DNA from: JBJMLO01 sp045805265
Lineage (GTDB): Bacteria; Actinomycetota; UBA4738; JACQTL01
DNA length: 64,000 nt
Assembly: GCA_045805265.1 (NCBI GenBank)
Contig: JBJMLO010000007.1
Location: 62,001 to 126,000, forward strand
Direction: 5' to 3'
A model generated the notes under the pieces. The model saw only the letters and a program-made list of their open reading frames with translations. It made no database searches and was not told the DNA's origin. Made by a program: the position numbers and the translations under genes. Within the stretch, counting starts at the first letter, position 1. The number at the start of each line of letters is the position of its first letter. This document shows, piece by piece, positions 53,201 through 60,916 of the stretch.

Positions 53201-53440
53201 CGGGCGCTGGCGGTGCTCGAGATGCAGCGCGCCAGGGGCCTCCGCAACGAGATCGCCACCATCACGTGGTGGGCGGGCCGCGTGTTCGGCTCGGGGCTGG
53301 TGGGCGGCGAGGCGACGCTCGAGGAGGCGAGGGCCACGCTGGAGGCGGCGGGCTGGGTCCAGTTCATCCGCGAGCCCGACCTCGTGCTCCGGGCGCTGGG
53401 GCGTGAGGACGACGCCGCTGCAGCCGTCTCCGGACGATGA
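50216..53440 (+). CDS. Adenylate/guanylate cyclase with zinc ribbon, AAA ATPase and TPR domains
   Basis: A 1074-residue signalling protein. A zinc ribbon at the N-terminus has C6, C9, C20 and C23 (CVWC...CPTC). The class III cyclase homology domain spans ~45-215 (KVVTVLFADLVRSTELA, EKFVGDAVLSVFGVP, VRVGINSGPVAAG). An AAA_16 ATPase follows, with Walker A GEPGVGKS near 272-279 and the Walker B-like VVMVFEDLH near 392. The C-terminal ~400 residues are TPR-like helices. Metal-binding Asp residues of the cyclase (FADLVRS; GDAVL) are present, so it may make cAMP, but the family includes inactive members. It is monocistronic with a leaderless-type promoter. Confidence 0.88.
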   Translation: MSEAMCVWCGSPLPPGARFCPTCGAPVATLGDVVGPATDAVVSITERKVVTVLFADLVRSTELAAALDPERFSEVMSAFFQMVERELTSLRGRTEKFVGDAVLSVFGVPRAHEDDALRAVRAALIIRDRTARLGEQLDLPEPLRVRVGINSGPVAAGPEATGWTVASIRPLISGATVNLSARLQQAADPGEILVGDTTRQLVRDAVEFGELRDVEAKGFGAPIRGWPVAGLGPRSHRRTIPLVGRRAELQLLEQTFDRVRESGHSCLATVLGEPGVGKSRLVDEFLVQLPSDVTVLTGRSSEFEEDPTFAPLAEMLRRELGLDRDAPVTEFRERLHEVVEGCCKPTEVEQTAARLGLALGLTEPAREGRRFRAAELRAGFLSFLDGLTRSGPVVMVFEDLHIARPALLDVLDQLLEGARELPVMVVAVARDSLLEQRSDWGRHPDSMSLRLEPLPTDDAVELVRVAAESIDDITAARIASNTGGNPFFIVETTGMMLDEHPEHLQGAPHNHLLPPTVQAVVASRIDHLPDDARDLIRKVSAFSMSSFSEADLPLVTDPPAEGVLQTIENAELFVRDSDRPGEWRFRHEMLRVVAYDSLPKRERVRLHERIVDRMREFGIIDRHPQAVAWHLEQAALAGLDLDPNDRTRADRAVDALARAGDIARWRIESRTAIHLYERALALAGDEERWGVREARILSTRGEALYWLGEFDDAAAALSWALRLAPDDAWTATHASRFLGDIELNVRSRPDAAAELFDRALAASRELADPLAEARTLLMAAWVPYWRGDYPTARSMFDRALEIARTNPEPDPWTEARALTSLTSVISPVGDERESLALARQALELGKSMRDPFTTAVAQQSVGNSLRRMWRLEEALQYLDQAVQTFHDLGARWEEASTVGDRGSVRRLLGDLRGAEDDYRETMRLSRELRERTLMTWTVDRLVLVLVLQGDAAAARAELTEAVASIEPDDPAFRETLLVSDLLVHLAEGQEETASERALAVLEMQRARGLRNEIATITWWAGRVFGSGLVGGEATLEEARATLEAAGWVQFIREPDLVLRALGREDDAAAAVSGR

Positions 53441-53532
53441 CCGAGCGGCGCCGGTAGCCGATCGACTCGAGCAACGGCACCGACGGCGGCGTCGCCCCGA
53501 CGAGCCTCGCGGACCGTGACGTCCACCAGCGG

Positions 53533-53976
53533 CTACGGGCCCTCGGCCTCGTCGTCGTGGTCGGCGTGGAACAGGTCCCAGTGGGTGTGGCCCATGCACG
53601 TGTCGGAGACGAAGGTCATGCCCGCCTCCTCGGCGATGCGCTGGGCCTCGTCGGAGTGGATGCCCTCCTGCAGCCACAGCACCTTGGCCCCGACGGCGGC
53701 GGCCTGGCGGGCGATATCCGGCGTCTCGTCCGCCGGCCGGAACACGTCCACCGCGTCCACGGGCTCGCCGATCTCGGCCAGCGATGTCCGGACCTTCTCG
53801 CCGAACATCTCCCCGCCCTTCGGGTTCACCGGGATGATCCGGTACCCCTCCCGGTGCAGATACGCCGGGATGCCGTACGCGGCCTTCTCGTGGTTCTCCG
53901 ACGCGCCGACCACCGCGACGGTCTTCGTGTCGGTGTAGAACTTCCGGTACTGCTCCTCGGTCAGGTGCGCGCCCAT
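53533..53976 (-). CDS. CoA-binding protein (YccU-like)
   Basis: A 147-residue Rossmann-fold protein. TVAVVGASENHEKAAYGIPAYL forms the nucleotide loop, then YRIIPVNPKGGEMFGEKVRTSL, VDVFRPADETPDIARQA, LWLQEGIHSDEAQRIAEEAG and FVSDTCMGHTH. This is the CoA_binding_2/YccU family; the conserved Cys in DTCMG is typical. The biological role is unknown. A GGAGGAAC box precedes the ATG at 53976. Confidence 0.86.
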   Translation of the reverse strand: MGAHLTEEQYRKFYTDTKTVAVVGASENHEKAAYGIPAYLHREGYRIIPVNPKGGEMFGEKVRTSLAEIGEPVDAVDVFRPADETPDIARQAAAVGAKVLWLQEGIHSDEAQRIAEEAGMTFVSDTCMGHTHWDLFHADHDDEAEGP

Positions 53977-54009
53977 CTCCGTTCCTCCTTCTGATGGTGG
54001 AACCGCGTC

Positions 54010-55515
54010 CTATTCCAGGAGGTCGCCGATCACCGCGCCGAGCCGGGCCCGGTGCTCGGGCCCGCCGAAGTCATGCTGCTGATCGGACGGCAGCAGGTGC
54101 TCGTCCACCCGGCCCTCCCGGCGAACGTACACGGCGGGGTGGATGTCGCCATCCCCGTCGGTCTCGATCGCGACCGCCACCGCGTCGGGGCCCTCCTCGT
54201 CGACGAACGCCGCCAGCGGACGGATGCCCAGGTCGACGATGCCGGTGCCGCGGTCGAGCTCGATCGTCCGGGCCAGGTACGACTGCTGATTCCACAGCTC
54301 GGGCGCTACCGTGGCCTCGCGCAGGAGGTACTCGACCACCCCGGACGGCTCGAGCGTCGGGCGGGCCGGCTGGACGCCGAAGTGCATCCGGGCGAGCCAT
54401 CCGGCCAGCACCCGGGCGTTGTACCGGAACCCGTGGACGGCGGAAGAGTTCGATGGGATTCCGTACTTCTTCATCCCGATCGAGCCCTGGGTCACGCTGC
54501 CCGCGAAGTAGATCCCCGGCACCGACGGCGACTCCCAGTACGGCGTCTGGGCCGGCAGCCGGCCACCCTGGAAGAACGTCGCCACGCCGAGGTCGGGAAG
54601 GTCCCGCAGCGGCGTCCGGAAGCCGGTCGCCGCGATCACCTCGTCGACGTCGAATACCAGGTCGCCGGGCCGGGTCGTCCCGGCCGCGTAGACCCGCCAC
54701 CCGCCGCCCGGGATCGGCTCGACGCGGTCGATGGCGGCGTCGAGCACCATCGTCCCCCCAGCCAGCACGTGGTCCTCGTAGGGCTGCAGGTACCGGGCCC
54801 GGGCGGCCGCGGTCGAGTGCACCATGATCGACAGCCGGGCGGGCCGCGGCGAGCCCAGGATGACCTGCCGGGCCAGTGGCAGCAGCCCGTCGGCGATCTC
54901 GAACCCCGAGTTGCGCTTGCCCACGATGAACACGCGCTTGCCCGTGTACTCGCGCGGCGCCTTCATGCCGACGTAGTGCGCGACCCGGTCGAGGCCGGGG
55001 ATGGGCGCCGTCCACGCCTCGGTCATGCCGATCGCGAACACGGCGACCCGGCACCGGTACTCGCCGTCGGTCGTCTCCAGCACGAATTCCCCGGTGGCCT
55101 CGTCGCGCCTGGTCCGCTCCCACGTGCAGCCGTACCGCACGCGCACGCCGGCGACGTCGGCGAACGCGGCCAGGCCTCGTTCCATCTCGGGCCGGCTGGG
55201 GAAGTACGAGGCGCCGTCCATGAGCGCGGGCATCACCGCGCGGTGCCGCGGTTCCTCGCCGAGCAGCGAGTTCCAGTCGTACCGCTCGTACTCCCGGGTC
55301 CCCCGCTCGACGGGCGCGTACGGCTTGGTCCACGTGATGAGCCGCTGGAACAGCGGAAACCGCCGGAACATCCCGCCCGGGGCGTCGTCGGACGAGATCA
55401 CGGCGTGCTCCACCCCGAGCCGCGACAGCGAGTAGCTCACCTGGAGGCCGCCCGGTCCGCTGCCCACGACGACGACCGGGTAGGGGCCGGGAGGGAACGG
55501 TCGCTCGGATGCCAT
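54010..55515 (-). CDS. FAD-dependent oxidoreductase, flavin monooxygenase-like
   Basis: A 501-residue flavoprotein. The FAD motif is VVVGSGPGGLQVSYSLSRLG near residue 16, and the NAD(P)-site equivalent is VFIVGKRNSGFEIADGL near residue 195. ATGFRTPL precedes the C-terminal part and GIYFAGSVTQG closes the FAD site. The pattern fits Pyr_redox_3/flavin-containing monooxygenases, although the canonical FMO fingerprint FxGxxxHxxxY is not evident. The substrate is unknown. It starts 10 bp after the cyclic-nucleotide-binding gene, probably the same transcript. Confidence 0.84.
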   Translation of the reverse strand: MASERPFPPGPYPVVVVGSGPGGLQVSYSLSRLGVEHAVISSDDAPGGMFRRFPLFQRLITWTKPYAPVERGTREYERYDWNSLLGEEPRHRAVMPALMDGASYFPSRPEMERGLAAFADVAGVRVRYGCTWERTRRDEATGEFVLETTDGEYRCRVAVFAIGMTEAWTAPIPGLDRVAHYVGMKAPREYTGKRVFIVGKRNSGFEIADGLLPLARQVILGSPRPARLSIMVHSTAAARARYLQPYEDHVLAGGTMVLDAAIDRVEPIPGGGWRVYAAGTTRPGDLVFDVDEVIAATGFRTPLRDLPDLGVATFFQGGRLPAQTPYWESPSVPGIYFAGSVTQGSIGMKKYGIPSNSSAVHGFRYNARVLAGWLARMHFGVQPARPTLEPSGVVEYLLREATVAPELWNQQSYLARTIELDRGTGIVDLGIRPLAAFVDEEGPDAVAVAIETDGDGDIHPAVYVRREGRVDEHLLPSDQQHDFGGPEHRARLGAVIGDLLE

Positions 55516-55525
55516 CGGCGGCCGG

Positions 55526-55951
55526 TCAGCCCCGGAACAGGTTCGCGATGCGCAGCCGGCGGGCCTGTGCCTGCATCATCCGGTACATCACGGTGGGGTG
55601 GGACTTCAGGAACGCCTCGGCCTCGGGCTCGGCGAGCACGAGGCACCGCAGCGGGCCCACGGCGACGACGTCGGCCACCGGCGGCTCGCCGAGCAGCACG
55701 GACACCTCGCCGAAGTACTCGCCCCGGCTCAACCGCGCGCGCTCGGTCCCGTCCACGACGACCGAGACCCCGCCGTCCACGACGAAATACAGCCCGCTGC
55801 CAGTGAACCCCTGCCGCAGCACCCGCTGGCCCTCCGAGAACCACTGCTCGTCGAGCGAGTGCGAGACCTCCTCGAGCTGCGGCCGGGGGAGATCCGCGAA
55901 CAGCACGAACCCGGCCAGTAGGTCGACGATCTCGTCCGGCGCAGCGACCAA
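55526..55951 (-). CDS. Cyclic nucleotide-binding domain protein
   Basis: A 141-residue stand-alone cNMP-binding domain: LLAGFVLFADLPRPQLEEVS, GQRVLRQGFTGSGLYFVVDGGVSV, then the phosphate-binding cassette RGEYFGEVSVLLGEPPVADVVA, in which the usual Arg is replaced by the VAD stretch, so cAMP affinity is uncertain. The TTG at 55951 is supported by a GAGGAGG box 4 nt upstream. No HTH follows, so it is not a CRP-type regulator by itself. It may tune the downstream flavoprotein. Confidence 0.82.
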   Translation of the reverse strand: MVAAPDEIVDLLAGFVLFADLPRPQLEEVSHSLDEQWFSEGQRVLRQGFTGSGLYFVVDGGVSVVVDGTERARLSRGEYFGEVSVLLGEPPVADVVAVGPLRCLVLAEPEAEAFLKSHPTVMYRMMQAQARRLRIANLFRG

Positions 55952-56030
55952 CGTTCCTCCTCGAACCGGGAACGTCGGGATTCTGTCACGCGAGGCAGCC
56001 GGCCGGGCCTCGGCGAGGTCCCGTCAGCAG

Positions 56031-57485
56031 TCAGGGACTCGTCGGGGCCCGCATCCTGGCGATCTCCACCTTTGCCCCGGCCGTCTCCAGGATCCGCCCG
56101 ATCTCGGTCGCCCGGTCCAGCGGGACGGACTCCGCCACGACGAACGGAGCGTCCTTCACCGCCCGCGCGGCCGGACCGAGCTCCCAGTTGGTGTGGAACC
56201 ACAGGGCGTTCACGACATCCTTGGGGCGATCGCCCGAGGAGAGCAGCCGTACGCGATATCCCCGGACGCTCTCGGGGGTCAGCAGGTCCGGGTCGAGCCA
56301 GTCCAGCTGGTCCTCGTCGAGGAACCGCAGCTTCCCGCGTTCGTCGGCCGCCCACCACACCCCTCGGGACCACCACCACGGCTCGGACTCACGTCCGCAG
56401 CGCGGGCATGCCCGCTGATCCGGGGGCATCGGAGCGCGACACGTGGGGCACTCCCGGAAGATCGGTTCCCGGCCCGGCTCCTCCGGCTGCACCACGTCGG
56501 GCGCGCGCGGGCCCGAGACCACCCGGGACGGCCGCGGCGCCTCCCCGGCGCCGGGCGCAGCCGGGACGGGAGCGCCGGGAGGAGGGGGAGCGGTGATCGT
56601 CGCGGTGTGGACCGCGCGCGCGGGACGCTGCGTGCGGGGCCGTTCCCCGAGGGCCGCGGCGATGTCGTCGAGGAACTCCCCGCAGCTCGGGTACCGGTCG
56701 CGCCTCGATTTGGCCGTCGCACGAGCAAGCACTTCGTCCACGCGGCCAGGGATGCCGGCCCGGCGAGCCGCGACCGAGGGCAGCGGTTCGACGAGGTGCG
56801 CCGCGATGACCTGCGCGTCGGCGTCGCGGTCGAACGGCGGCCCTCCCGTGAGGCACTCGTACAGCATGCACCCGAGCGAGTACTGGTCGGCGCCGCCGTC
56901 GATGTCCTCCCCCCTGAGCTGCTCGGGCGCCATGTAGTCGACGGTCCCGACGACGAACCCGGTGCGGGTGACCCGACTGCGGGCATCGAGGTGGCGCGTG
57001 AGCCCGAAGTCGGTGAGGTACACCCGTTCCTCCGATCCATCGACCGGCTCGAGCAGGATGTTCGCCGGCTTCACGTCGCGGTGGACGAGTCCTCGGGCAT
57101 GCGCCGCGTCGAGCGCGCCCGCGACGTCGGCGAGCACCCGCACGGTCCGGGCCGGGTCCAGCTGGCCCTCGACCTCGAGCGACCGCTTGAGGTCCGTGCC
57201 GGGCGCGTAGCGCATCGCGATGTACAGGACGCCGCCGGCATCCCCGGCGTCGTACACCGGGATGACGTTCGGATGGTCGATCCTGGCCGCGACCCTGGCC
57301 TCGCGGACCAGGCGGTCGCGAAAGGACTGGTCCCCGGTCAGCTCGGGGGCCACGACCTTCAGGGCGACGTGGCGGTCGAGGGCGACCTGGTCGGCGAGAT
57401 AGACGACGCCCATGCCGCCCCGCCCCAGGACGCCGAGGATCCGGTAGCCGCCGATCTGCCGGCCAACCAGATCGTCTTCCTGCAC
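56031..57485 (-). CDS. Cytoplasmic Ser/Thr kinase with zinc ribbon and L7/L12-like C-terminus
   Basis: A 484-residue PknB-type kinase: glycine loop GRGGMGVVY from residue 21, Lys43, HRD at 135-137, DFG at 159-161. A Pro/Ala linker leads to a zinc ribbon (C346, C349, C360, C363; CPTC...CPRC), then a Trp/Asp-rich stretch, then residues ~420-475 (PKDVVNALWFHTNWELGPAA...KDAPFVVAESVPLDRATEIG...LETAGAKVEI) that resemble the ribosomal L7/L12 C-terminal domain. There is no membrane helix. The GTG at 57485 has a GGAGG box. The C-terminal modules are unusual for a kinase and may bind translation or RNA-polymerase factors; this is inference. Confidence 0.85.
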   Translation of the reverse strand: MQEDDLVGRQIGGYRILGVLGRGGMGVVYLADQVALDRHVALKVVAPELTGDQSFRDRLVREARVAARIDHPNVIPVYDAGDAGGVLYIAMRYAPGTDLKRSLEVEGQLDPARTVRVLADVAGALDAAHARGLVHRDVKPANILLEPVDGSEERVYLTDFGLTRHLDARSRVTRTGFVVGTVDYMAPEQLRGEDIDGGADQYSLGCMLYECLTGGPPFDRDADAQVIAAHLVEPLPSVAARRAGIPGRVDEVLARATAKSRRDRYPSCGEFLDDIAAALGERPRTQRPARAVHTATITAPPPPGAPVPAAPGAGEAPRPSRVVSGPRAPDVVQPEEPGREPIFRECPTCRAPMPPDQRACPRCGRESEPWWWSRGVWWAADERGKLRFLDEDQLDWLDPDLLTPESVRGYRVRLLSSGDRPKDVVNALWFHTNWELGPAARAVKDAPFVVAESVPLDRATEIGRILETAGAKVEIARMRAPTSP

Positions 57486-57586
57486 GGTCGTCCCTCCGCC
57501 GGCGTGACGCCGACCCGCCGCATCGTAGTGGCTCGCGACCACGCTCCGGCGATCGTCGGGCAGAGGAGCGGCGTTCCCGGGCGCGC

Positions 57587-57592
57587 TACATT
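57587..57592 (+). promoter_or_regulatory. -10-like TACATT for acyl-CoA dehydrogenase
   Basis: TACATT ends 7 nt before the ATG at 57600, with no ribosome binding site. Confidence 0.42.
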
Positions 57593-57599
57593 GCTCGGC

Positions 57600-58763
57600 A
57601 TGGACTTCGACCTGACGCAGGAGCAACAGGACTTCCGGGCGGCGATCCGCGAGTTCGCGGAGGAGGTCGTGGCGCCGCGGGCGGCCGAGATGGACGAGCG
57701 CGGCGAGCTCCCCATGGACGTCGTCAAGCAGATGGGGGAGCTGGGGCTGTTCGGGCTGCCGTTCCCCGAGGAGTACGGCGGGCAGGGCTCGGACTTCCTG
57801 ACCCTGTGCATCGCCATCGAGGAGCTGGCCCGGATCGACTCGTCCATCGCGATCACGCTGGAGGCCGGCGTCGGGCTGGGCGCGAACCCGATCCACGAGT
57901 TCGGGACGGAGGAACAGAAGCAGCGGTGGCTGGTGCCGATGGCCCGCGGCGAGATCCTCGGCTCCTTCGGCCTCACCGAGCCGGGCGGCGGCAGCGACGC
58001 CGGCGCCACGAAGACCACCGCGAAGCTCGAAGACGGGCAGTGGGTGATCAACGGCTCGAAGGAGTTCATCACCAACTCCGGGACGCCGATCAGCGGCTTG
58101 TGCACGATCACTGCGGTCACCGGCCAGGAGCCCGGCGGGCACAAGGAGATCAGCGCGATCATCGTCCCCCAGGACACACCGGGGTTCGAGGTCGGGAGGT
58201 CCTACCGGAAGATCGGGTGGCACGCCAGCGATACCCACCCGCTGTCGTTCAACGACTGCCGCGTGCCCGAGGAGAACCTCCTGGGAGAGCGGGGCAAGGG
58301 CTTCGCGCAGTTCCTCCAGATCCTCGACGACGGCCGCATCGCCATCGCCGCGCTCTCGGTCGGCCTGGCCCAGGGGTGCCTCGAGGAGAGCGTGAAGTAC
58401 GCGAGCGAGCGAACGGCGTTCAAGCGGCCCATCGGGGCGTTCCAGGCCCTGCAGTTCAAGATCGCCGACATCCGGGTGTCGGTCGAGACGGCCCGGATGT
58501 ACGTGTACTACGCGGCGTGGCTCCGGGACCGGGGCCGGCCCTACAAGACCGAGGCCAGCATCGCGAAGCTGTACGCCAGCGAGATCGCGGTCACCGCGGC
58601 GCGCGAGGCCATCCAGGTCCACGGGGGGTACGGCTTCATCGAGGAGTTCCCCGTGGCCCGGTTCTACCGCGACAGCAAGGTGCTCGAGATCGGCGAGGGA
58701 ACCAGCGAGGTGCAGCGCCTGCTCATCGCCCGCGACCTCGGCCTGCCCGGCACGAAGCTGTAG
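57600..58763 (+). CDS. Acyl-CoA dehydrogenase
   Basis: A 387-residue FAD enzyme that introduces a double bond alpha-beta into acyl-CoA. Signatures are FGLTEPGGGSDAGATKTTA (FAD/substrate loop), FITNSG, HPLSFNDCRVPEENLLGERGKG, and VHGGYGFIEEFPVARFYRDSKVLEIGEGTSEVQRLLIAR with the catalytic Glu in the usual place for short-chain enzymes (IYEGTSE-like region). The length excludes the ~550-residue methylsuccinyl-CoA dehydrogenase type. Butyryl-, isobutyryl- or isovaleryl-CoA are likely substrates. It is divergent from the second kinase. Confidence 0.9.
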   Translation: MDFDLTQEQQDFRAAIREFAEEVVAPRAAEMDERGELPMDVVKQMGELGLFGLPFPEEYGGQGSDFLTLCIAIEELARIDSSIAITLEAGVGLGANPIHEFGTEEQKQRWLVPMARGEILGSFGLTEPGGGSDAGATKTTAKLEDGQWVINGSKEFITNSGTPISGLCTITAVTGQEPGGHKEISAIIVPQDTPGFEVGRSYRKIGWHASDTHPLSFNDCRVPEENLLGERGKGFAQFLQILDDGRIAIAALSVGLAQGCLEESVKYASERTAFKRPIGAFQALQFKIADIRVSVETARMYVYYAAWLRDRGRPYKTEASIAKLYASEIAVTAAREAIQVHGGYGFIEEFPVARFYRDSKVLEIGEGTSEVQRLLIARDLGLPGTKL

Positions 58764-58858
58764 GCTCTCGTTCCTCCGAGGCGTCGGCGCGCACTCCCCG
58801 TGCTCCAGGTGGTTGACGCCCCTGCCGAGGCAAGGTAAGCAAGGGGGCCTTTTCCACC

Positions 58859-60082
58859 ATGCGTGGATCGACGACGAGGTCACGAGGAAGGCTGCGGCGC
58901 GCCGGCGTGTCGGCGCTCGCCGCCGTGCTGCTGTGCTCGCTCGCGGTCGGTGCCCGGGCCGACACGAAACAGCAGCTCTCGAAGGCCAAGCGGCAGCTCG
59001 CCGCCCTGGTCGTCAAGATCAACCGGGAGAAGGACCAGCTGGCCGGGCTCGAATCGAGGCTTCACGCCGCCCAGGCCGACCTGAACTCCTCTGCGGTCGC
59101 CATCGACACGGCCCAGAGCCGGTACGGGGTGATCGAGACGAAGGTCATGGCCATCCGCGAGGCGTACACCCGGGCCAGGGGCCGGTACGGCCGGCTTCGG
59201 GACCAACTGGACGAGCGGGCCCGGCAGGCGTACGAGGACGGCCCCGCTGGCGAGCTCGCGCTGTTGCTGGGGGCGGGTTCGCTGGCGGACCTCTCCGACC
59301 GGGTCGAGTTCATCGGACGCATCGCCGCGAACGACGCGCAGCTCGCCGCCGACATGCAGAACGAGTCGAACGCGCTGGCCCTCCGCCGCCAGAACATCGA
59401 GGACCTCCTGCGACAGCAGCGCGACCAGATCATCGAGCTCGACAACCAGCAGAAGATCCTCGACGCGAAGTTCAACGCCCAGCAGCAGATCGTGGACCAG
59501 CAGCAGGCGGTCCTCGACAGCCTGAGCGCGGACCAGGCCAAGGCCAGGGCGCTCGTGGCCAAGTACGAGAAGAAGCTGAAGGCCGAGGAGCTGGCCGCCG
59601 CCCGGGCGGCGACCCACGGCGGCCCCACGCCGAACGACGGCCCCGGCCCGTTGTTCGTCTGTCCCGTCGACAATCCCCACGCGTACGGTGACTCGTTCGG
59701 GGCGCCGAGATACGCCGGCGGGTACCACCCCCACGCGGGCAACGACATCCTGGCGCCGGAGGGCACGCCGATCCGGGCGCCGTTCGACGGGACGGCCACG
59801 GCGGACCCCAACGGCCTGGGCGGCAACGCGGTCATCGTGACCGGCGGCGAGGGGTACGTGTACAACGCGCACCTCAGCGCCTACGGCACGCTGGGACCGG
59901 TGAGCACGGGCACGGTCATCGGCTACGTGGGCAACACCGGCGACGCCCAGGGCGGCCCCTACCACGATCACTTCGAGTGGCACCCCAACGTCCTGCCCGC
60001 GAACCCGTACCGGAGCTCCTACGGCTACACGGTGATCGGGTCGGCGGTCGACCCCTACCCGTACCTCAACGAGGTGTGCTGA
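58859..60082 (+). CDS. Exported M23 (LytM) peptidase with coiled coil
   Basis: A 407-residue cell-wall protein. The signal peptide (RRAGVSALAAVLLCSLAVGARA) ends near residue 34. A long coiled coil spans ~36-240 (QLSKAKRQLAALVVKINREK through QQQIVDQQQAVLDSL). The C-terminal M23 domain has the zinc motifs HAGND (HxxxD) and HDH (HxH) in GGPYHDHFEWHPN. It resembles EnvC/NlpD-like and actinobacterial peptidoglycan endopeptidases. The ATG lacks a strong ribosome binding site; TTGACG at 58813 is a possible -35. Confidence 0.88.
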   Translation: MRGSTTRSRGRLRRAGVSALAAVLLCSLAVGARADTKQQLSKAKRQLAALVVKINREKDQLAGLESRLHAAQADLNSSAVAIDTAQSRYGVIETKVMAIREAYTRARGRYGRLRDQLDERARQAYEDGPAGELALLLGAGSLADLSDRVEFIGRIAANDAQLAADMQNESNALALRRQNIEDLLRQQRDQIIELDNQQKILDAKFNAQQQIVDQQQAVLDSLSADQAKARALVAKYEKKLKAEELAAARAATHGGPTPNDGPGPLFVCPVDNPHAYGDSFGAPRYAGGYHPHAGNDILAPEGTPIRAPFDGTATADPNGLGGNAVIVTGGEGYVYNAHLSAYGTLGPVSTGTVIGYVGNTGDAQGGPYHDHFEWHPNVLPANPYRSSYGYTVIGSAVDPYPYLNEVC

Positions 60083-60123
60083 GGTCTCGGAACTACAGGT
60101 AGTCGGAATCCGCTCCCGGGTAG

Positions 60124-60145
60124 GTGTACATACACATGCTACTGT
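60124..60145 (+). promoter_or_regulatory. Operator and -10 of vapBC module 3
   Basis: GTGTA-CA-TACAC at 60124-60135 is an inverted repeat, and TACTGT at 60140-60145 ends 6 nt before the ATG at 60152. A leaderless, self-repressed promoter is likely. Confidence 0.48.
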
Positions 60146-60151
60146 AGGTGC

Positions 60152-60400
60152 ATGTTTGACCGTCGTCTCCAGATCCTGCTCGACGAGGCTCAGTACCGCC
60201 GCGTGTCTGCCGAGGCGAGGCACCGGCGGGTCTCGGTCGCCTCGGTCATACGGGAGGCCATCGACCGAGCCCTCCCCGCCACGGCTCCCGAGCGTCAGGC
60301 GGCGGCCGACCGCATCCTCTCCGCGTCCGAGATGCCCGTTCCGGCGGACCCCGCCGATCTCCGAGCCGAGATCGAGCAGCTTCGCGGCCGGCTTCGGTGA
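60152..60400 (+). CDS. Ribbon-helix-helix antitoxin of VapC module 3
   Basis: An 82-residue protein: MFDRRLQILLDEAQYRRVSAEA, then VSVASVIREAIDRALP forms a ribbon-helix-helix, followed by a Pro/Asp-rich toxin-binding tail. Its stop overlaps the toxin start by 4 bases. The leaderless promoter and inverted repeat directly upstream suggest autoregulation. Confidence 0.85.
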   Translation: MFDRRLQILLDEAQYRRVSAEARHRRVSVASVIREAIDRALPATAPERQAAADRILSASEMPVPADPADLRAEIEQLRGRLR

Positions 60401-60828
60401 TCGTCCTCGACACCACCGTCCTCGTCTATGCCACGGGTTCCGATCATCCGCTCCGCGAGCCCTGCCGAGAGCTGATCCGGGCCATCCGGCGGGGGTCGCT
60501 CACCGCGACGACGACAGGAGAGGCGATCCAGGAGTTTGCTCACGTACGGGCGCGCCGGCGGGACAGGGCGGACGCTGTTGAAGTGGCCCTTGCCTACGTC
60601 GACCTGCTCGCTCCGCTCCTCCCCATCGAAGAAGCCCACCTTCGGCAGGGGCTTCGCCTTTTCGAGGAACATCCTCAACTCGGTTCGTTCGACGCCGTCC
60701 TCGCGGCGGCAACGCTTGGCGTCGGCGCGGAGGCCCTCGTATCCGCCGATCGGGCATTCGCCGTCGTCAGTGGCCTGACCCATGTGGACCCCGCGACGCC
60801 CGCCATCGAATCGCTGCTGCGCGGATGA
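60397..60828 (+). CDS. VapC-type PIN-domain toxin (module 3)
   Basis: A 143-residue PIN nuclease. Acidic residues are D5 (IVLDTT), E42/E46 (TGEAIQEFAHV), D99 (GSFDA) and D118 (VSADRAF). The GTG at 60397 overlaps the antitoxin stop by 4 bases. It is the third VapBC-like module of the window; its sequence is clearly different from the other two, so they did not arise by recent duplication. Confidence 0.86.
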   Translation: MIVLDTTVLVYATGSDHPLREPCRELIRAIRRGSLTATTTGEAIQEFAHVRARRRDRADAVEVALAYVDLLAPLLPIEEAHLRQGLRLFEEHPQLGSFDAVLAAATLGVGAEALVSADRAFAVVSGLTHVDPATPAIESLLRG

Positions 60829-60881
60829 CGTCTGACGACAAACTGACACGCAAGCCCGGCGGACCCCGCCGATCCGCTGGG

Positions 60882-60887
60882 TATACT
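60882..60887 (+). promoter_or_regulatory. -10-like TATACT for ethylmalonyl-CoA mutase
   Basis: TATACT is 29 nt upstream of the ATG at 60917. The leader is too short for a cobalamin riboswitch. Confidence 0.4.
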
Positions 60888-60916
60888 CGGCTCGCTTCCC
60901 CGACTCCCCGACGGAC

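Noticed and set aside
58764..58858. Cyclic di-AMP (ydaO) riboswitch before the M23 peptidase
   Set aside because: These motifs are common before actinobacterial wall hydrolases, but 95 bp is too short and I found no matching conserved core.
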